Below are positions 45,649 through 57,710 of a DNA stretch of 64,000 bases, piece after piece. The DNA lies in NCBI GenBank assembly GCA_030848705.1, contig CM061244.1, positions 108,149,111 through 108,213,110 of the forward strand, written 5' to 3'. The first letter of the stretch is position 1. Each line of letters starts with the position of its first letter. Origin of the DNA: Heracleum sosnowskyi (Eukaryota; Streptophyta; Magnoliopsida; Apiales; Apiaceae). The notes under the pieces are model-generated. The model was not told the origin of the DNA, did no database searches, and saw only the letters and a list, made by a program, of their open reading frames with translations. Made by a program: the position numbers and the translations under genes.

Positions 45649-47521
45649 TAATAATTTAAATCAAATATAAGTAAATTTTTTAAATCAAATATAATTTTCA
45701 ACGTAAAACAGAAGTGATATATCAAATATTACATTAATTAAATTTTACTCCTTTTGTGTCCGTCCCCTTAGGATCATTTTCATCAGTCGCATAAGAATAT
45801 CAGGTGGTAACTACTTTTTGAATGAACAAAATAAACTTGAACAATTATTTTGGAGATTTAAAGCGAATATTTATTTGACTCAAAATAATTTAATAATTTA
45901 TAGAATTGTTATTGTCTAATTTTTAACGTTTAGTGTCACATTCAAGATAACTATATATGTCGTTTATGATAATTTTATAAAAAGAGAAATTTTAGTTAGG
46001 AAAAATAAAAAAATATACGTTTTGGTCAAAAAAGGTAAACGATTAATTATTAGTACATATAATATTATTATTTTATGTTATTAATTGTAATTGCCCGTTA
46101 TATTTTTGGAGAATGTGAGTTTTTGGTTAGGAGAAATTTTAGTTAGAAGATGTAAAAAAAAATATGCATTTTGGCTAAAAAAACTAATCGGTTAGTTATT
46201 AGTAATCATAATATTATTATTTTATTTTATTAAATAAAACTGCCCGTGATAGTTTTGGAAAATGAGAGGTTTTAGTTAGGAAAATTAGAAAAATAGAAAT
46301 TTTAGTTAGAAAATATAAAAAAGAATATACACTTTGGCTAAAAAAGGTAATTGGTTAATTATTAGAAATTATAATATTATTGTTATTTTTTATCTAACGG
46401 TTCTGATCAATTTGATTAGAAAGATTAAACGACTGTGAATTGAGTGAGCCAGACTACAAAGCAAACTTTCAATGTTCCGTCTATTAGATTAGATAAAATT
46501 TTAATTTAAGGTATTTATACATACAATTAACTTATATTAGAATATAGTTATTTTTTATTTCTATTTTAATATTAAAAAATACTAAAATATAATTAAATCA
46601 AATATACTTGCATTTCTTAAATTCAAATTAAAAACACATTCAAACACATTAAATAAGAATTACAACACACAAAACTTAAATTAAATATAATTTAAATGAA
46701 AGTGCAATGCAAACAAAATTATCAATTTAATCGTCCAAATCAAATCGACTTTCCCCAAAACAATCAAAATATTATCGGTAACTATTTAGGTTACTTTGAG
46801 ATTCTTGTATTATAAAAAAAATTAAATTATTTTTTTACAATAATATTTAAAATATTAAATAATTATATTACAATTTGGACCGAAATTTGAACCGAATTAT
46901 TAAAATTGGAGAAAGGTTCGATCTAAATTTGAACAAGAAATTGGTCAAATTTAAACCAAAGTGTTGGAGTCGCCCTTAGCCACTAAAACATCGCTACTTC
47001 GTTTGGTCTCAGTGAATTCAGTTACTTCAATGGAGTTGGAAACTGAACCAATATCGAGCTTCTTTTAGTCTTTGTACATTTCCAGAATAAAGGACACACA
47101 TATTTGAGCAACAAAACTTCTACAGATTACAGCCTACTCACACCACCTAGCTATTCACTCCTTCCCTGAGAAACAGATAAAACAGTTAAAACATCTTGCA
47201 AGAAAATTAAATCATGCAAGAAAATTAAATCATTAAGACAAAAACTCCATAATTTCAAGACCACGTCATGATTTCTATATAAGTTTCAACTAGAAGTCTG
47301 AGAATGCAAAATAAAACATTACTACAAAAACAGGAGATGGCCACTCTTTAGGACACAGCAAACTTAATGAAGATCTTATCAAACTAAGAAACCTTAAAAA
47401 GTTCATAAGAAACCATATAAGATCTTCCCATAAAAAGATCTTCAAAAAATAAAGGGAAAATTCTCAAAAGCCTTTATATTGGCATTAAATATATTATATT
47501 CTACCAAAATGCAAAGATTAT
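45649..47521. other. AT-rich intergenic DNA with about 150-bp repeats; 3' flank of OXS3-like gene
   Basis: Three degenerate tandem units (about 45980-46110, 46110-46260, 46262-46400) contain TTTTAGTTAGGAAAA, GGCTAAAAAAGGTAAT and TTATTAGTAATTATAATATTATT. The same family recurs at 60800-60950 and 62560-63000. The rest shows no gene. About 47000-47521 lies directly downstream of the OXS3-like stop and probably includes its 3' UTR. Confidence 0.5.
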
Positions 47522-48284
47522 CTAAGCAGTAAAAAAGGGAACAACACATCTCAAAGAATCCTTAGCCTGAAACGAAGGTGTTTGAGTATTAGAAGATCTA
47601 TAGGAAGCAGGATGAGTAGGTGGCCTGGCATTGTTACTATTTTTCCTCTTTGCAGCAATATTAGTGAAAGAAGAACAAGATCCCCTTGATGTTTTCTTTG
47701 AGATTATCCTTGAAGAAGCACTCTGTGGAACAATATTTCTACTCATTTGCTGATTTGTTCTTTGGTTTTTTCCATATAAACCAGAATGGCTTTTACAAAA
47801 CTTGAGCTTTTTGTTGTACGGATGTTCTGGCTTTGCTAAATCTTCCAAACACCTCACATTTGATAAACAAGCAAAGGATTTTGACTTGCCTTCATAATGT
47901 TTGGACAGTCCTCTTCTGCAATAGTGACATAAAACTAACAAGCATTAAACAAGAATCACAATAATGAATTTTATGACATGGATGAAAACAAAGAAATTTA
48001 GCTATGCATACAACTTAAATAGTTAAGTACGGATTCTGGGACAAACGATTGTTGTAACATACATATTTCCGTTATTAAAGGACTTACTTGATGGGGAGTT
48101 GTTGAAGAAGGGAGGACATGTTATTCAAGGAATCAGCTTGTGAAGAGTTATGACCATTGTCTTCATCATCAGAAGAATCAAATGGAACAATACTTGAAAT
48201 CTCATGAGAAGTAGCTGACTGCAAGTTCAAGTCTTTAGAGCAATGATCATCTAATATTTGCACATCAAAAGAACCAAACCCCAT
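47522..48284 (-). CDS. OXS3-like: OXIDATIVE STRESS 3-like protein (196 aa, two exons)
   Basis: Exon 1 is 48284-48088 and exon 2 is 47915-47522. The intron has donor GTAAGT and acceptor TTGCAG, and the join falls inside Lys66. The acidic, Ser-rich N-terminus (about 35-62) leads to LPIKRGLSKHYEGKSKSF (63-80) and CLEDLAKPEHPYNKK, the signature of the OXS3 family, then an ISKKTSRGS motif and a basic, Ser-rich tail. Arabidopsis OXS3 proteins are nuclear, chromatin-associated factors that raise tolerance to oxidative and heavy-metal stress. The ATG at 48284 has a good context (AAAATGG) and lies 52 bp after a TATA box. A truncated copy lies at 35090-35524. Confidence 0.87.
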
Positions 48285-48286
48285 TT

Positions 48287-48298
48287 TCAATAGATCAT
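48287..48298 (-). promoter_or_regulatory. tiny upstream ORF before OXS3-like start
   Basis: ATG-ATC-TAT-TGA ends two bases before the main ATG (TGAAAATGG), so ribosomes starting at the upstream ATG would have to reinitiate almost at once. Confidence 0.5.
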
Positions 48299-48335
48299 CA
48301 ATCAAGTCTAAATCAAAAACATACAGAAAATTTGA

Positions 48336-48343
48336 TATTTATA
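48336..48343 (-). promoter_or_regulatory. TATA box of the OXS3-like gene
   Basis: The minus strand reads CCTATAAATATC, about 52 bp before the start codon. Confidence 0.55.
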
Positions 48344-48619
48344 GGGAGTTAAAAGATTAACGAAATTTCCCAAGCTAGGTTACACGTAAATTTAGGGTGT
48401 GACAGGGAGAGACATGGGTAGAAATATGATAAGGGCAAGTAAAAGATAAGTGAGTTATCGAAGAGGGGGAGTGTATTAAAAAAAGATTCAGCGTTATCTA
48501 GTTTACTCTTTTTGTCTGCCTTAGTTTCCTTATGTTGTTCCTAATTCCTATCCCATCCATCTCTATTAATGTGAACCCCCACACCACACCCCTATCCAAT
48601 TATAAGCCTAGACATTAAC

Positions 48620-49198
48620 CAGCATCGTAAAAAACGGAAATCGAAGTTAATCGGTGAATACACCGTTTAAGAATTAATCGGATAATCAGGGATTAATCGG
48701 AATGATTAATTGGATTATTAATCAGAATAAATTTAATAATATTTTTTATATACAATTATATTCATATATATATAATTGTTTCGTTATTTCAACTAAACAT
48801 ATGTTATCATATATTTATGCAAATATATTAAAAATGTTATATAATTGTAATAAATAAAATTTTGAAGGTTTAACTTTTTAATTAGAGATCAATTTAAGAA
48901 AAAATAAAAGAGAATTTATGATTTATGCATCTAAAATTATAATTATATGTACAAAAATAATATTTTTTTCCTATTTTTTAATCAAGTTTCTACCTTTTAA
49001 ATTTTTAATTTTTTTTATTTTAACTATTTTTAAATATTTTTAAATAATTAGCCCGATTTTTGACCGATTCAGCGGATTTTTGACCGTTTTTCTGAAAAAC
49101 GATTAATTGACTGATTTTCGCTTAATCAGTTCGGTGGTCTGTCGTCTAGCGATTAATCGACAATTAATCCCGATTAATCGCCGACTTTTAGAACACTG
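48620..49198. mobile_element. non-autonomous hAT-like element (ATTAATCG-rich)
   Basis: 579 bp. Ends are CAGCATCGTAAAAAACGG and, inverted on the right, CAGTGTTCTAAAAGTCGG. Both subterminal regions are packed with GATTAATCG motifs. Flanks ACATTAAC (48612-48619) and ACCGTAAC (49199-49206) agree at 6 of 8 positions, a decayed hAT-type duplication. It lies in the OXS3-like upstream region. Confidence 0.6.
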
Positions 49199-49206
49199 AC
49201 CGTAAC

Positions 49207-49987
49207 ACACGAATCAAAGTTATCCTGTGCTGATTTTAAATTTTAAATTTTATGCTAAGTAATCCAAATTTGTTCTTAAAATTTTTATTAAATAATGTAG
49301 TAAGACATATGAGGTATTTTAATTCGTGAATGCATATTTATATACACAGATTCTTGTATTATTATTAGTAAAATTATCATTATAATAATGACACATAAAT
49401 ATTTGTAAACAATTTTTGGAACCATTTTTAGGGCCTCTAACATTTCTTTTATTAATTAAAATAATTTTTTTATAATTAAAATTTACGGATACGTTTTCTT
49501 TTGGATAAGATTAGGTCCCTCAACATTATGATAAGAATGAGTGTAATATCAATAGACCAGAAAAATTACAGACAAATCGGAAGAATGTCTACGCTGTGCT
49601 CCCGAGTTAAATTACTGATAGAAGAAAAGAGAATATTTCAAAAAAAAAATCAAGTCGTGGTCCCGAGTTTTTTTTAAAGAGAATAGAGTAGATTTGGAAA
49701 AAAAAGTAACCAACTTTCTCTCCATAATCTTTTTCTCAAAAATGGAATGATTAGGAAAGAAGCTCTAACATAACTTTTGAAATAATTCCCTTCTTATCCT
49801 TTTTTTTAAAAAAAATCTTTTCTTTCCTAAAAATTCGAAAACACATGAAACAATATTTTTTTTGTTTCTCTTCTTTCACCTTCTCTTCTCTTCTTCAACA
49901 AAAAAACTCTCGAGTACGGCGTAAGTACTTTCTTGAAATGTTAGTAGTAGTACATTTTTCTGTTAAGTTTATGCGGGTGAACAAGCA
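49207..49987. other. AT-rich intergenic DNA upstream of the OXS3-like gene
   Basis: No gene or repeat family recognised. Pyrimidine-rich stretches lie at 49860-49910. Confidence 0.4.
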
Positions 49988-49995
49988 AATAATTG

Positions 49996-50711
49996 TAGGG
50001 TTGTGCACAGTTCGGTTTGAAACATTTTGGAGATCTAAATCGAACTAAATCAAAATTTTCGGTTTTGAAAATATAGAAACCGAACCCAATCCGAATGCCA
50101 TAAAAATCAGTCCAAATCGAACCGATTCTTAACGGATTAGTTCGGTTTGGTTTAATCAAAAAATATTTTTGTTTAAAATTATATTTTATCATTAAATTTA
50201 AATAAATAATTATAAATGTTATATTTGTTTGTCCCTTAATAAAACACTTAGATAAAAGATAAAGATGAAATTTGTAATCATTCAATATAAATAATTCTAG
50301 GTGCTACTTGTTTGTTGTCATGAAAAAATGTTAACTCATTTTATTTCCAAAAATGAAAGAAATTATTATTCAAAAAGAAAAAAAAATCAATGATTATTAA
50401 CGAGAATTAAATAAAATAAGAATGTAGATAAAAGTGAATAATAGTTTTAAAAGTGAAAAATAACTATAATAATGGTCAATATTTTAATATTTAAATTAAA
50501 TAATAAAAATATTATTTATAAAATAGATGTATTAAAGGTCCGGATAGATTATTTCGGTTGGTTTGAAAGTGAAAATCAAACTCAAACTGAAAATTTTTGG
50601 TTTGCTAATTATCAAAATCGAAACCAAACCAAACTGTTGACAAATCGAGAATTTCGGTTTGAACGGTTTGGATCTGTTTGAATCAATTTCGGATAATTAT
50701 GCTCAACCCTA
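49996..50711. mobile_element. non-autonomous hAT-like element (CGGTTTGG-rich)
   Basis: 716 bp, from TAGGGTTGTGCAC to GCTCAACCCTA (imperfect inverted ends). Flanks AATAATTG (49988-49995) and GATAATTG (50712-50719) match at 7 of 8. The ends carry many TTCGGTTTGG / CCAAACCGAA motifs, as expected for hAT subterminal repeats. ORFs inside are chance. Confidence 0.75.
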
Positions 50712-50865
50712 GATAATTGTATGGCTTAAATATATTAAATAATTGCCTTGCCGTGACGTGACGTGTTGTCGATAAGAGATAGAGCGGGGGATGGTACATT
50801 TACCAAAAAAGATAAGCAGACACGTATGTATGTGTATCTGACTACTAGTAGTAAACGAGTACACC

Positions 50866-51497
50866 TAGAGCTGGCAATTTGATACACGACACGTGAACAC
50901 GGTACGAACACGACACGGATAATTAGTGTTTGGGTGCAAAAAATTGGTACACGAACACGAAAGTACACGAACACAAAAAAACACGAATATAATTAGTGTC
51001 GGGTTTGGGTTTTCACAATAGGTACACGACACGGAACGAAAGTACACGAATTAATGAAGTAAATAAATAATTTTAAAAAATATATATTATTTATAGTATT
51101 GTATATTTAGAGAATATATAAGCACAACAATAAATAAAAGTTTCACGATTAATTGTCAGTAAGTTATACATTTATATATAAGAAGTATACATTTATATAT
51201 ATAAATTATATTTACAAATTTTTGTAAAATTGTATGTGATAAATATTTAATACACATTTCATAAAAATTTACATAATTAAAATAGTTTTATAATATATAA
51301 ATTTTAATTAAATTAAATTTATATTTTTGTTTAATGTACACGAATACGACACGTAAAGTACACGCCACGTTTTGAATTGGATATGTGTTTCAAATTTAGT
51401 ACACGAATCCAAAACGGGTCGGATATGGGTTTTACATTAAGTACACGAAAACACGAAAGTACACGACACGAAAGTACACGTACACGGTCCATTGCTA
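50866..51497. mobile_element. non-autonomous hAT-like element (GTACACGAC-rich)
   Basis: 632 bp between perfect 8-bp duplications AGTACACC (50858-50865, 51498-51505). It starts TAGAGCTGGCAAT and ends CATTGCTA, so the right end appears to have lost about six bases of the inverted terminus. Repeated GTACACGACACG motifs fill both sides. Confidence 0.82.
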
Positions 51498-51505
51498 AGT
51501 ACACC

Positions 51506-52581
51506 ATGGGCGCTCGCTTTCTGGGGTTTGGACGGTCCTGCTTCGAAAGTCGAAATATAATCCATTCCGTTTTTTTTTCTTTGCTCATTTTTCTTTTAAT
51601 TTTTTTTAATATAATTTTGTTAAAACATTCCTTCGTTAAATTTTGTTTAATAATTTCTTTTTTAATTTTTATAAAGAACATAATGGAGATTATAGATGGA
51701 ATATGAGCTTTTTCAATTGTTGTTTCAAGTTTTTTCTTTCAATTTCTGTGCAAGTACTCCAAAGTTTAATAATTGAATTTTGGATTAATATCATGAACAT
51801 GCATATATATACCCGCGAAATCTCAAATTTTGAAAGTTTTAGCAGGACATTTGAGCTCAAGGCTAGGCAACATGATTCCAACCAATAATTCAAGAGAAAA
51901 CGACCGCCTTATTACGGAAGTATATCCCCTATTTTATCAAACATCTGTCACATCTTTCCCCGACTTCCCAAATTTCGCCTCGTCACACCGAAAAAAATGG
52001 AAGGTAGTGGATAAAATTTTATATAAAGCTTATCTTATTTTATGTGTCACAGTCGCCAGTGAAGATTAAAGGTAAGGAGCCGGACCATCCTCTTGTTGTA
52101 CATTTTGCATGTCGTTTGGTGATTGTAACAATGAAATGCTAAGATATCGGAAACAGGAAGAGTCAAGAATTTGAGCTCGTAATTCACTCAATTCCACTTC
52201 ATGAGATCTAAGTATACATTGTATAATGCTTAACTGGACTCCAAATGATTCAAGTGGCTTGAGCACTGCAGTCCAAAACTTCGATGACAAGTTTCAAACA
52301 TTCATTCACCCGCAGGAAAATTTAGAACATCGCCAGAAAATATGTATGATAACTCTATTAAATCGAATTGGTGAAACGAGTAACTAAACTCAACCAGAGT
52401 TACTATAAAATGAAGGTCAAAAAGACATGTCACTCAATAATAGTATTATTACATCTCATCACCAACACAGAAAGCCATATTATTTTTTGCTAAGAGAACC
52501 ATATTATTGCGGATACGAGGAGCTATCTGCCTTTCAAATTATTACTCTGATACAAGTCACAAGTTACAAATACTTCACAGA
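51506..52581. other. intergenic DNA downstream of DJ-1D, with an unassigned minus-strand reading frame
   Basis: No recognised gene. A 74-codon minus frame at 52290-52066 (SIIQCILRSHEVELSELRAQ) looks protein-like and may be a leftover exon, but I cannot name a family. It lies about 290 bp beyond the DJ-1D stop, so it may also be 3' UTR or chance. Confidence 0.3.
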
Positions 52582-55500
52582 CTAAAAGGTTACGCGGATA
52601 TTGAGAAGTGACATAAGCTGAGAAATAAACTCAGGGTGAGCTGGCCAGGCTGCTCCGGTCACCAAATTCCCATCAGTGTAGCAGCGAGTTATTGGATCGG
52701 GTTCTAACCATGTTGCACCAGCCAACACCACATTAAGTTTCACAGCAGGGTATGCAGTGCATTTCTTGCCCTGTATGCAATTAAAAATTTAGGAAAATTA
52801 CAGCAATGCTAAGGTAGCACACACTTCAGTTCTATGGAATCCACAAACATATAGATCAAGAATCAAATAGAAGTCAAAGTCCGTATTATCAAAAATAAGT
52901 GGAGATGAACTCTTTGTTCTTTTGGTGTTCAGGATTCAGTGATGAGTTTTTTTTTCTGTGTTCGGGATTATAAAATTCCATATATGATATATTATTAGGC
53001 TTTAAAAATGTACTAAGAGTTAGCAGACCATTATTTCTTAACATAAACATATCGTTTTTTTATTAGTAATGCAATTCTCATGTTATTTTCCTAATCAACC
53101 AATTTTTAGTTTAAAGAGCTATTCTACAGATTACAGGGTGGCCGTGGACGTACAACTTCAGAAAAAAACAGAGAGAAGTAATAACAATGTCAATTAGAAT
53201 TTTACGTCTGAAATAAGAAAACAAAGTAATTGCTAATAATCAAATATTAAAATGTCAATGTGATGCGATAATATATAGGATGAAGGCCTTTTTTACATTA
53301 ATTTGAATATAAGAGGTACCAAAATGCCTTTTAGCGGCTGTTGTGGCCCAAAGCACTAAAGCAGCTCTTCGCAATTAATTACAGTAGCTGTTACGCCATA
53401 TTTTCGGCAGCCTCAATTATCTCCTAATTTCCCCATATGAATCTAGTAATAATTAATTGTTTAACCACTAAGTAATATCCTCTATCTGAAACAAGGAAAC
53501 AATCAATCTAAATCAATCAATTACTAAAAAATATCTCCAAACGATTCTTTCAAATCAGGAAAGAATCCCAACGCTAATATAACTCTAAAAAGATAAAATC
53601 AACTTATCTCAACATATCCCTTAACAATCACAGGGATTAAAAACACTATCCTATCACAAAACTGCGTTGGCTTGATCCCTATATATAAACAGGGTACGCA
53701 GGCATCTTGGAATAGGATCCGACACATCTAACAATTCGAGACACCTTTCAAGTCCAGCCCCAAACATCCAAAAAATCCCAAATCCCCCTATTTTCATAAT
53801 TCGTTATTCCAGCAATCCCCAAAATTTGTTATCACCAAATTCCTCCGTTAACAATTGACGCTAGAAGGAGGGGGTAATTTTTGATTGTGGAGGACAATCA
53901 ATCTATACGATACGCATGGGGGGTTATTATGGATCTGGAGCTGCTTTAATGGAGGAGCTGAACGGTGGAAGCGATGGTTCGTTCGTGGTTCCATTCAAAA
54001 ATTAAGATAAGTTTTCTTATGATTTTGTTCTTACAAATAAGTTATCTTATAAAATTCGTAGTAAATTTAATACATGTCAGATTTTGATGATTTTTTATGA
54101 TCCGGAAAGTTTTTGCGATTTCCTACAACTTTCGTTCTTGGTGTTTTCTGAGATTATGTTTCGATCTATTCTCGAAATCACAAAATATAATCGGATCCCG
54201 TTTTTCAGTATTGAGAAGTTAATCAGCAGACGTTTTATTTGATTCCCGATTCGTTATAAGTCCGTTTTTGATGAGCCATATATCATCGGAAAGCTCTTTT
54301 CGTTTCCTGCAACTTTCATGTTTTGTGTTTTCTAAGAAAATATCGTTTACAGAGCCAAAAAGGTAAAAAACATATCTGGACAGAATCTGAATCATGGAGA
54401 TGTTAAAGAATTGTGATGCAATATTCGTAGCACATGATTTGATTACTTCGCTAGCTCATGCATGGACAAAAATAAGTGTGGAAGATCCTTATCTGATAAG
54501 GGTAATGTTTTTGAAAGCTCTCGTTTCCAAGGAGGATAATATTTTTTGAAGAACCTATTTCGAGTAGGATAATTAATATTTTTGATGACCCTATTTTGAG
54601 TAGGATAATATTTTTGAAGACCCTCTTTCGAATAGGAAATTATTTTTGAAGACCCTCTATTGAAGATGTTAATATTTTTGAAGGCCCTTCTTTAAGGTGT
54701 TGCTTGAAAATTATTTTTTAAAGCCTTCTTTATGAAGGTGTTGCTTGGAATTATTTTGAAGGCCCTTCTTTGTGGAAGGTGTTGTTTGGAGTACCTTGGT
54801 AAACCCGTATTTCCGGGGTGCTTATCTCAACATATCCCTTAACAATCACAGAGATTAAAAACACTATCCTATCACAGAACTGCGTTGGTTTGATCCCTAT
54901 ATATAAACAGGGTACGCAGGCATCTTGGAATAGGATCCGACACATCTAACAATTCGAGACACCTTTCAAGTCCAGCCCCAAACATCCAAAAAATCCCAAA
55001 TCTCCCTATTTTCATAATTCGTTATTCCAGCAATCCCCAAAATTTGTTATCACCAAATTCCTCCGTTAACAGTAGCCTCTAGAAATTTTATTCACCCAAT
55101 TCCATTTTCCCTACTAGTATAATACGTGTATAAAGTAGGATATAATTGGTAACAGCTACACTAAGATAAGTTACTTAGAAGAAATGTTAATGTATACACA
55201 GTTACAGTTACAGATAATAATGTACAGTATAAATATAATAACAGCAATAAGGTGAATAGAGTACCTTGAGGACACCTGCGGCTGCCAAAATTTGTTGCCC
55301 ATGGCAGATGGATGCTACTGGCTTTCCAGCTTCCATAAAATCCTTCACCAGTTTGAGGACACTCTCATCCAAAGCCAAGTATTCTGGTGCTCGGCCTCCA
55401 GGGATGACAAGAGCATCATAGCTAGAAGCATCTATACCTTCAAAACTGGCTGTTAGCGTGAAAAGGTGACCTGGTTTCTCACTATAAGTTTGGTCCCCTT

Positions 55501-57653
55501 CAAAATCGTGGACAGCTGTTGCACATATATCACCTGCCCCTTTATTTGGACAGACTGCATCCACATGGCATTCAAGAGCTTGAAGGGCCTGAAAAGGAAC
55601 TACTACTTCGTAGTCTTCCATGTAATCCTGTAAAACACATGCAGTCCAACAATAAAGGATAATGCATATACAAAACTTTGGAATAAGACAGACTTCTTAG
55701 CTTATCAACGTGATGAACTCTGGACAAGAAATTAACATGATTAAAAAACAAAACTGTACATGTAAATCCGTAAAGGTTAGCGTTAAAAAATGAAACAGCT
55801 ATCAGTATCCTTAACTGGAGGATATAATTACATTTTCTCTTATGCTACATAGGTGGCATTTAATGTTTGCTCAAACAGATATAGTAAAATTTAAAGGGTG
55901 ATTAAGATAATCATAGTGCAAAACCCTTCAACTTAATCTGACCCCCTTGACCTCTTAAGAATAACAGAGCGTGTGACAGGAACAGGACACTGAGCATGCC
56001 AGGTATTCATAATCATTCTCAACGACTCATACTACGAACAACACAAGCCTACGAGGCTCATATTCTGTACAGAAGATGAATTGAATATGGCCTTAAATAA
56101 CTTATTTTATATTGTATATTTTAATAGATTATTCATTTCTAATACTAGAACTGCATAAAAGAGTATGTATGTATATATATATTTGCAAGCACAATTCTAA
56201 ACGTTATTGTTTCTTAGCTCGAGCAAAATAATTAAATAATTCTCAACTAACCCCGCAAAGGAACAGAATCTTTTTATCTGAGCCAGTTATAGTGCCTCCC
56301 AGTGCCTTAATAAAATGGTTGATGTACTCACGATGCCCCATATATGTAGCAGCTGATATGAAATTTCCATCAGCATGGCATTTAGCCAAAGTATCTGCTT
56401 CAACCCAATGAGCACCTGCCGAAATGAGTACTGGCTTCAAACCAGGGTATGCAGTACATTTTCGGCCTTTAAGTAAATCTGCAGCTGCTAAAATCAACTG
56501 GCTGTGGCATATAGTGCCAATTGGCTTTCCAGAATTGGAAAAAGACTTCACCAACTCCTGCACAGATTTATCCATTGCCAGATATTCTGGAGAACGTCCT
56601 CCTGGTATCACTATCCCATCATACTTGCTGGGTTCAATCTCATCATAATTTGCATTTAGAATGAAATTGTGACCTCTCGCCTCAGAGTAGTTCTGCCAAC
56701 ATAAAGAAGAATGAGAAGCTTCAGGAAGCCTTGTAAATAAAGTAATTGAAACAAAACTTTTGAGTTTGCTATTATAAACTTATATATGCACCGAGGCTTA
56801 AGAAATAAGCATTCCTGAGGGCCTTGAGGCGGTGAATAATAGGAGTAACACATAGAATTAATAAGCCATAACAATGAGTTATTCAAACTTAACATTGAGT
56901 TATTCAAACTTGTGGGAATGGATTATTTCGCAAGTGATCATGGGCTAACGGTTTCCAGATGGAGAGCGTTTTGTACAAGTTCAGTAATTGCCGATAGTCA
57001 ACATACATTTTCACTCTGCATTAAACCCAAACTTAAGTTCACAAACCATCATAATAAAAGTCCAAGTCCTCCAATTAGCTTTAACTTGCAACTAATAAAA
57101 ACGGCTAAAACAGAATAAAGAAAAAAAGACAGATGCCAGATCTCTGTAATCCCTAATGTGCTACAACAAACTTCCAAGTTACATTGTTTAAGGATAAATT
57201 TAATATACGTTCCGCTACAACTCTGCAAACTTTCAGAATCATCGTACAAATATAAAAGCTAAACTAAATATACACATGTTTTGCAGAACAATATGTTTTT
57301 CAATGTTCTACTTGTGCCTTCAATAAAATAAAGGTCTCCAGATAACTTTTCCCCCTTTACGTGAGAGAGAGAGAGAGAGACCTGATACTGAGAAGAAATC
57401 TCATGAATAGCAGTCCGACAAGAGTCGCCGGCTTTCTTGCCAGGACAAACAGCGTCTACTGATATTCCAAAAGCTTGCAATGCTTGAAATGGAACCATCG
57501 CCTGTAATTTAGTAGAGCAAACACATATCAATCCACTAATTCAAACCAGTACTGATTCTTATATAATTATCAATAATTACTTACTTCAAAATCCTCCATG
57601 TAATCTCCGCATAGAAGAAGAACACTTTTCTTCTGAGATTTAGAGCTCGCCAT
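52582..57653 (-). CDS. DJ1D: DJ-1 homolog D-like protein (393 aa, two DJ-1/PfpI domains, five exons)
   Basis: Exons: 57653-57585, 57501-57382, 56692-56252, 55627-55265, 52770-52582. All introns have GT-AG borders and phase 0, and the exons join into one open frame. Two tandem DJ-1/PfpI domains are seen: the first has GDYMEDFE with Glu20 and the nucleophile Cys125 in GTICHSQ; the second has DYMEDYE with Glu214 and Cys318 in SICHGQ. PGGRxPEYLA is present in both. Length and architecture match Arabidopsis DJ-1D (about 390 aa), for which glyoxalase III activity (methylglyoxal to lactate) is reported. The first domain has Ser in place of Gly after Cys-His. Intron 4 (55264-52771) hosts a small LTR element. 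Confidence 0.94.
53389..53853 (+). repeat. 5' LTR of the intronic element
   Basis: The segment from about 53607 to 53853 is repeated at 54819-55071 with only a few differences. A TATA-like CCCTATATATAAACAGGG lies in it at about 53679. Confidence 0.85.
54530..54790 (+). repeat. degenerate 35-45-bp tandem repeats in the intronic element
   Basis: Units of the type AATATTTTTGAAGACCCTCTTT..GAAGGTGTTGCTTGG recur six or so times next to the deletion point before the 3' LTR. Confidence 0.7.
54819..55071 (+). repeat. 3' LTR of the intronic element (5'-truncated)
   Basis: Matches the second half of the 5' LTR. The missing first half and polypurine tract indicate an internal deletion. Confidence 0.82.
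57362..57380 (-). repeat. (GA)n microsatellite at the intron 2 donor
   Basis: A GA/CT run begins right after the exon 2 donor (CAG|GTCTCTCTC on the minus strand), so the splice donor is embedded in the repeat. Confidence 0.8.
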
Positions 57654-57700
57654 TTTTGGGATTCTTTTAGATTCAACTCGGACAACTGAGTGTGTGTATG

Positions 57701-57710
57701 TATTTTATAT
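57701..57710 (-). promoter_or_regulatory. probable TATA box of DJ-1D gene
   Basis: ATATAAAATA on the minus strand, about 50 bp before the start codon. Farther upstream (57790-57975) an AGTAACTCCC motif is repeated several times. Confidence 0.5.

Larger units (their letters stand above)
53389..55071 (+). mobile_element. small non-autonomous LTR element in DJ-1D intron 4
   Basis: A perfect 5-bp duplication GTAGC flanks it (53384-53388, 55072-55076). The 5' LTR is 53389-53853 (TGTTACGCC to CGTTAACA, 465 bp). The 3' LTR has lost its first part and is recognisable from 54819 to 55071. A primer-site-like TGACGCTAGAAGGAGGGGG begins at 53856. The internal region has no gag or pol. It is antisense to the gene and should be spliced out with the intron. 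Confidence 0.85.

Noticed and set aside
48284..48305. Start of the OXS3-like protein at the TTG seven codons upstream
   Set aside because: TTG is not a normal plant start; the in-frame ATG at 48284 has good context and gives a family-like N-terminus.
56912..57249. ORFs on both strands in DJ-1D intron 2
   Set aside because: They lie between well-supported exons 2 and 3, with no recognisable domain.
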